Assembly (NCBI RefSeq): GCF_050410795.1
Contig: NZ_CP191258.1
Coordinates: 2,728,001-2,792,000, forward strand
Origin: Fontivita pretiosa
GTDB lineage: Bacteria; Planctomycetota; Phycisphaerae; Tepidisphaerales; Tepidisphaeraceae
Reading direction: 5' to 3'
DNA length: 64,000 nt
Made by a program: the position numbers and the translations under genes. Shown piece after piece: positions 60,973-64,000 of the stretch (within the stretch, counting starts at the first letter, position 1; the number at the start of each line of letters is the position of its first letter). The notes under the pieces are model-generated. The model was not told the DNA's origin and made no database searches. It saw only the letters and a list, made by a program, of their open reading frames with translations.

Positions 60973-62331
60973 ATGGCCTTTAACGAACCCGTGCTGACCA
61001 AACGCATCGACCCCGACCCGGCCAGACGCAAGCTGCACTGGTACGACGATTATGTGAAGACCGGCGGCTATGCGGCGCTGCGCAAGGCGCTGGAGATGAA
61101 GCCGGAAGAGATCATCAAAGTCGTGACCGACTCCGGGCTGCGCGGGCGCGGCGGGGCGGGGTTCTCCGCCGGGCAGAAATGGGCCTTCATCCCCAGAGAG
61201 AAAAAGGGCCCGCACTACATGGCTGTCAATGCCGACGAATCGGAGCCTGGCACGTTCAAGGATCGTTACCTGATCGATTACGACCCGCATCAGCTTCTGG
61301 AAGGCATCGCCATCGCCTCGATCGCCACGCAGTGCGACGTGGCCTACATCTACATTCGTGGTGAGTACCATCGTCAGGCCAGCGTTCTGGAGCGGGCGAT
61401 CAGGCAAGCCTACGAAAACCGGATCTTCGGGCAGCAGGGGATCCTCGGCTCGGCGTACAAGCTGGAGTGCTACGTGCATCGCGGCGCCGGCGCATACATT
61501 TGTGGTGAGGAGACCGGGCTGCTTGAATCGCTGGAGGGCAAGCGCGGCTGGCCGCGGAACAAGCCGCCGTTTCCCGCGATCGCCGGGGCGTTCGCCCGTC
61601 CGACGGTCATCAACAATGTCGAGACCCTCTGCTGCGTGCCGCACATCATCGAACGTGGACCGCAGTGGTTCCGCTCCATGGGCACGGAAAAATCCCCGGG
61701 ACCCAAGCTCTTCGGCATGTCCGGACACGTCAACAAGCCCGGCGTCTACGAAGACGAACTGGGGATCACGCTCGACTACGCCATCAACAAGCTGGCCGGC
61801 GGCATGAAGGGCGGGGCGTACAAGGGATGCATCTGCGGCGGCATCAGCATGGGCGTGCTCGGGCCGGATCAGCTCGACATCCGGCTGGACTTCGACGACG
61901 TGCGTTTTCGCGGCGGGTGTCTGGGTCTGGGCACCGCCGGCATGATCGTCATGAACGAACACACCGACATGGTCAAGGCGCTGCGCAACTGCATCCGCTT
62001 CTACGCCCATGAGAGCTGCGGACAATGCACGCCCTGTCGCGAAGGCTCGGCATGGATGCTCAAGATTCTGGATCGCATCCTCGATGGTGGAGGCCGAGCA
62101 AAGGATCTGGAGCTGCTGCTGGAGCTGGAAAAGACTCAGGGGATCATGCCCGGCACGACGATCTGCGGATTGGCTGACGGCACGGCCTGGGCGACTCGCA
62201 CCTTCATCAACAAGTACTACGAGGAGTTCGCGGCGCGATGTCCCGAGGAGCCGGCTATGAGGACAGTGCCGCTGACGATCAAGCGCGGGAATGTGAACGT
62301 GCTGACGCCGATGGGCAGCAATACGCGTTAG
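60973..62331 (+). CDS. nuoF: NADH-quinone oxidoreductase subunit F (NuoF)
   Basis: A 452-residue flavoprotein subunit. FMN/NADH sites: GLRGRGGAGFSAGQKW (near 56-71) and NADESEPGTFKDRYL. The N3 4Fe-4S cluster ligands are in ESCGQCTPCREG with a final Cys in TTICGLADG. It takes electrons from NADH in complex I. No nuoE or nuoG gene flanks it here, although bacteria usually keep E-F-G together. It could instead serve an NAD-reducing hydrogenase or formate dehydrogenase, but the length fits complex I. Confidence 0.92.
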   Translation: MAFNEPVLTKRIDPDPARRKLHWYDDYVKTGGYAALRKALEMKPEEIIKVVTDSGLRGRGGAGFSAGQKWAFIPREKKGPHYMAVNADESEPGTFKDRYLIDYDPHQLLEGIAIASIATQCDVAYIYIRGEYHRQASVLERAIRQAYENRIFGQQGILGSAYKLECYVHRGAGAYICGEETGLLESLEGKRGWPRNKPPFPAIAGAFARPTVINNVETLCCVPHIIERGPQWFRSMGTEKSPGPKLFGMSGHVNKPGVYEDELGITLDYAINKLAGGMKGGAYKGCICGGISMGVLGPDQLDIRLDFDDVRFRGGCLGLGTAGMIVMNEHTDMVKALRNCIRFYAHESCGQCTPCREGSAWMLKILDRILDGGGRAKDLELLLELEKTQGIMPGTTICGLADGTAWATRTFINKYYEEFAARCPEEPAMRTVPLTIKRGNVNVLTPMGSNTR

Positions 62332-62344
62332 CGTGCTCGATGAA

Positions 62345-62390
62345 TCCCGCGGCTGCGCTACGCTACGCCGCGGCGTAGCGCAGCCGGGGG
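62345..62390. repeat. REP-like palindrome, left of the second RAYT
   Basis: The arms GGCTGCGCTACG and CGTAGCGCAGCC lie around a CTACGCCGCGG centre, bounded by TCCCGC. It also lies just after the nuoF stop, where it may end the transcript. A near-identical copy is at 63040-63088. Confidence 0.85.
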
Positions 62391-62424
62391 ATCACCCGTC
62401 GATCCGCAATACACCTTCGTCAAC

Positions 62425-62958
62425 TCAATCATCAAACACGAGTTTCATATACCATGCGACTGCCTGTGGTCCCTGACGGTCGCGCAGATATAGATACACC
62501 TGCTTGCGGTGCGCTCGATTGCGCACAAGCCTGTGCATGTCGCCCCGCGCCCAGACCCGTCCGGGAATCGTCCGACGAATCGCGCGCGACGAGCGGTTCT
62601 TGCAGATTCCGATCACACGATTGAATTCGCGAAGGTTCAGCGGCAGCTCACCCAGAATGTGCGCATGCTTCGCGGACACCGACACGATCAGCACCCGCAG
62701 ACCCAGTTCGTGCAGCACCTGCGCGATCGTCTGCGCCACCAGCCCACGAAGCTCGTAAGGGATCTGGACCGGATCGGGATGTCGCTGCTGGTGAAATTGG
62801 CGCAGCCCGGCGTGCTCGCTCGGTGGCGGCGGATTCCTGTAGTCGCCTGAAGAATGAATACGATGAGCTTTGCTGCGAAATCCCCGACTGTCGCCGGGAA
62901 GCCAGGCGCAGTACGTGCCGATCATGACATGCCACCAGCGTCTGCCTGGAGCCGGCAT
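62425..62958 (-). CDS. REP-associated tyrosine transposase (RAYT), second family
   Basis: A 177-residue Y1 transposase, ATG 62958 (MPAPGRRWWHVMIGTY). HUH histidines are in SVSAKHAHILGELP, and the likely catalytic Tyr in KQVYLYLRDRQG near the end. The N-terminal segment YCAWLPGDSRGF is typical of domesticated RAYTs. It is flanked by matching palindromes at 62345 and 63040, the expected RAYT/REP layout. RAYTs mobilise or amplify REP palindromes. Different family from the copy inside the methylase. Confidence 0.8.
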   Translation of the reverse strand: MPAPGRRWWHVMIGTYCAWLPGDSRGFRSKAHRIHSSGDYRNPPPPSEHAGLRQFHQQRHPDPVQIPYELRGLVAQTIAQVLHELGLRVLIVSVSAKHAHILGELPLNLREFNRVIGICKNRSSRAIRRTIPGRVWARGDMHRLVRNRAHRKQVYLYLRDRQGPQAVAWYMKLVFDD

Positions 62959-63039
62959 GTCGCGATCTTTCAAGTGCACTGCGGTATGGTCAAAAGCCGT
63001 CAGCGCCAGTGACAGCGGTGTTGTGCTGATGTGGCAGTG

Positions 63040-63088
63040 ATCCCGCGGCTGCGCTGCGCTACGCCGCGGCGTAGCGCAGCCGCGGGAT
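63040..63088. repeat. REP-like palindrome, right of the second RAYT
   Basis: Same palindrome as at 62345-62390 (arms GGCTGCGCT and AGCGCAGCC around CGCCGCGGCG), with one or two base differences and longer outer arms (ATCCCGC/GCGGGAT). Confidence 0.85.
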
Positions 63089-63117
63089 CGCGAGATCGCG
63101 GGATCGCGGGATCGCGA
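63085..63117. repeat. Short tandem repeat GATCGCGG/A, about four copies
   Basis: Four consecutive 8-base units differing only in the last base directly follow the REP palindrome. They may be slippage copies of its GGGATCGCG edge. Confidence 0.75.
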
Positions 63118-63130
63118 CAACGCGAGCTGT

Positions 63131-63604
63131 TCAAATCCCCTCGCCATCGGCATACGTTTCATCAGCACGAACGCAGTGCACGATCGGCTTACCCGACGCC
63201 ACCAGCGCCAGCGTGGCGCGATCCATCACCGAAGCCGTGAGGTTGCGAATCTCCAGAAATACGCGGCGGAACTTGCATCGCGGCTGCTGCGAGCAGGCCT
63301 GGTAGTTGGTCGCCGACACGCACTCGATGGGGGCGATGTAACCTTCGAAGTGCCGGATGATCTGACCCATGGTGATCTGATCGGGATCCATGCCCAGGAC
63401 AAAGCCGCCTTCGCGTCCGGCGATGCTGCGAACCCACCCGCGGCCGCGAAGGTCGATCATGATGTGCTCCAGGAATCGCCGCGGGATGTCGTTGCGTTCG
63501 GCCAGGGTGCGGATCGACACTGGCCTGGTCTGCTCCCCCTGATACACCTCCGTGAGATGGAACAGGACGCGAAGTGCGTAATCGGATTTGGCGGAAACTC
63601 GCAT
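63131..63604 (-). CDS. Rrf2-family regulator, IscR-like with three cysteines
   Basis: A 157-residue winged-helix protein: MRVSAKSDYALRVLFHL, ERNDIPRRFLEHIMIDLRGRGWV and the wing AGREGGFVL. Cys95, Cys104 and Cys110 (CVSATNYQACSQQPRC) match the IscR-type spacing for a Fe-S cluster. It lies 89 bases downstream of a cysteine desulfurase on the same strand, so it probably senses Fe-S status and controls that unit. The desulfurase context favours IscR over NsrR or CymR. Confidence 0.9.
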   Translation of the reverse strand: MRVSAKSDYALRVLFHLTEVYQGEQTRPVSIRTLAERNDIPRRFLEHIMIDLRGRGWVRSIAGREGGFVLGMDPDQITMGQIIRHFEGYIAPIECVSATNYQACSQQPRCKFRRVFLEIRNLTASVMDRATLALVASGKPIVHCVRADETYADGEGI

Positions 63605-63693
63605 GCTCCCTCACGCGGCTGAGTAAACCGACATTCTCGATCGATTTGGCCGGATTTTGTCCCAGCCAAAAAGTGCAGCAGCGCGGCGGCGCT

Positions 63694-64000
63694 TCACTCG
63701 AGCCTGAACTTGGCCTTGCCTCGAAGCTTGCCTACGGTGCAGCTCAGGCGATCAATGACGAAATCAACCTCTTCCTCGGTGTTGCGTCGACCCAGGGAAA
63801 ACCGCAGCGACGAGAACGCCAGCGCGCTGGGCACCCCCAATGCGCGCAGCACGTACGACGGCTCCAGGCTGGCACTGGTGCAGGCCGAACCGCTGCTGAC
63901 CGCGATGTCGCTCATCGCCAGCAACAGCTCGTCGTGATCCACGCCCGCGAAGCTGAGGTTGGTCATGTGCGGCAGACGATCCGGCTCATAGCCATTGACC
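63694..64000 (-). CDS. Cysteine desulfurase (NifS/IscS), 5' part outside window
   Basis: The C-terminal ~102 residues of a PLP enzyme enter the window and stop at 63694. NLSFAGVDHDELL followed by the active-site Cys loop VSSGSACTSASLEPSYVLRALGV, then SLRFSLGRRNTEEEVDFVI, are characteristic. It takes sulfur from cysteine for Fe-S cluster or thiolation pathways. The loop after the Cys (SACTSAS) is the longer class I-like type. Followed by the IscR-like gene. Confidence 0.92.
   Translation of the reverse strand, partial: VNGYEPDRLPHMTNLSFAGVDHDELLLAMSDIAVSSGSACTSASLEPSYVLRALGVPSALAFSSLRFSLGRRNTEEEVDFVIDRLSCTVGKLRGKAKFRLE

Overview
The window is high-GC, gene-dense bacterial DNA. Gene content and style (RNase Y, an FHA/GAF/SpoIIE-type phosphatase, a tricorn-type protease, paired M16 peptidases, a FabZ-ACP-FabZ-like operon, REP-associated transposases and few U-tract terminators) suggest a planctomycete, probably Phycisphaerae-like. 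That placement is inference; no rRNA is present.

Layout. (1) 1-1068: the end of a chromosomal gene for a two-lobed LPS-kinase-like protein. (2) About 1490-26700: an accessory island. Its left edge holds four insertion sequences in two abutting pairs: an IS5-family element followed by an IS701-family element, then two IS5-family elements that share one TAA target repeat. A nuclease-like orphan gene lies between the pairs. The core (6933-23725) is one co-directional, largely overlapping operon: a Cro/C1-type regulator, an SNF2 helicase with a C-terminal DUF3883 domain, a sacsin-like GHKL ATPase, a probable dual-OB protein, two DUF488 proteins, a DUF1156 (COG1743) DNA methylase, and a HEPN+DUF499 ATPase. 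Helicase, DUF1156 methylase and DUF499 ATPase together resemble the core of Hma or type 3 BREX anti-phage systems, but there is no PglZ and there are several extra components. The methylase ORF carries a complete REP-associated tyrosine transposase (RAYT) domain and several REP palindromes, all in frame. An IS256-family element, a frameshifted small membrane-protein gene and a further IS5-family element close the island.

(3) 27410-27793: a one-piece tmRNA gene on the minus strand, whose 3' end faces the island. ssrA 3' ends are classical integration sites, but I found no duplicated att copy and no integrase. (4) 28024-64000: ordinary chromosome. It holds a FabZ-like/ACP/hotdog operon; a PilM/PilZ/PilZ-DnaJ operon; an NMT1/THI5-type ABC importer; an RRM protein; a fatty-acid desaturase; a B12-radical SAM enzyme; CstA; a tricorn-type protease; IS3 and calpain remnants; a DapA-family aldolase; a SpoIIE-type phosphatase; an M16 peptidase pair; a thioesterase; GT87 and flippase genes for surface glycans; PPDK; RNase Y; a lone NuoF; a second RAYT between matched palindromes; and an Rrf2/IscR-like regulator downstream of a cysteine desulfurase cut off by the window end.

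The most unusual feature is the defence-type operon whose methylase has absorbed a mobile element family without losing its reading frame. Several homopolymer-associated frameshifts in transposases and small genes are either programmed, real decay, or sequencing errors; each is listed separately.
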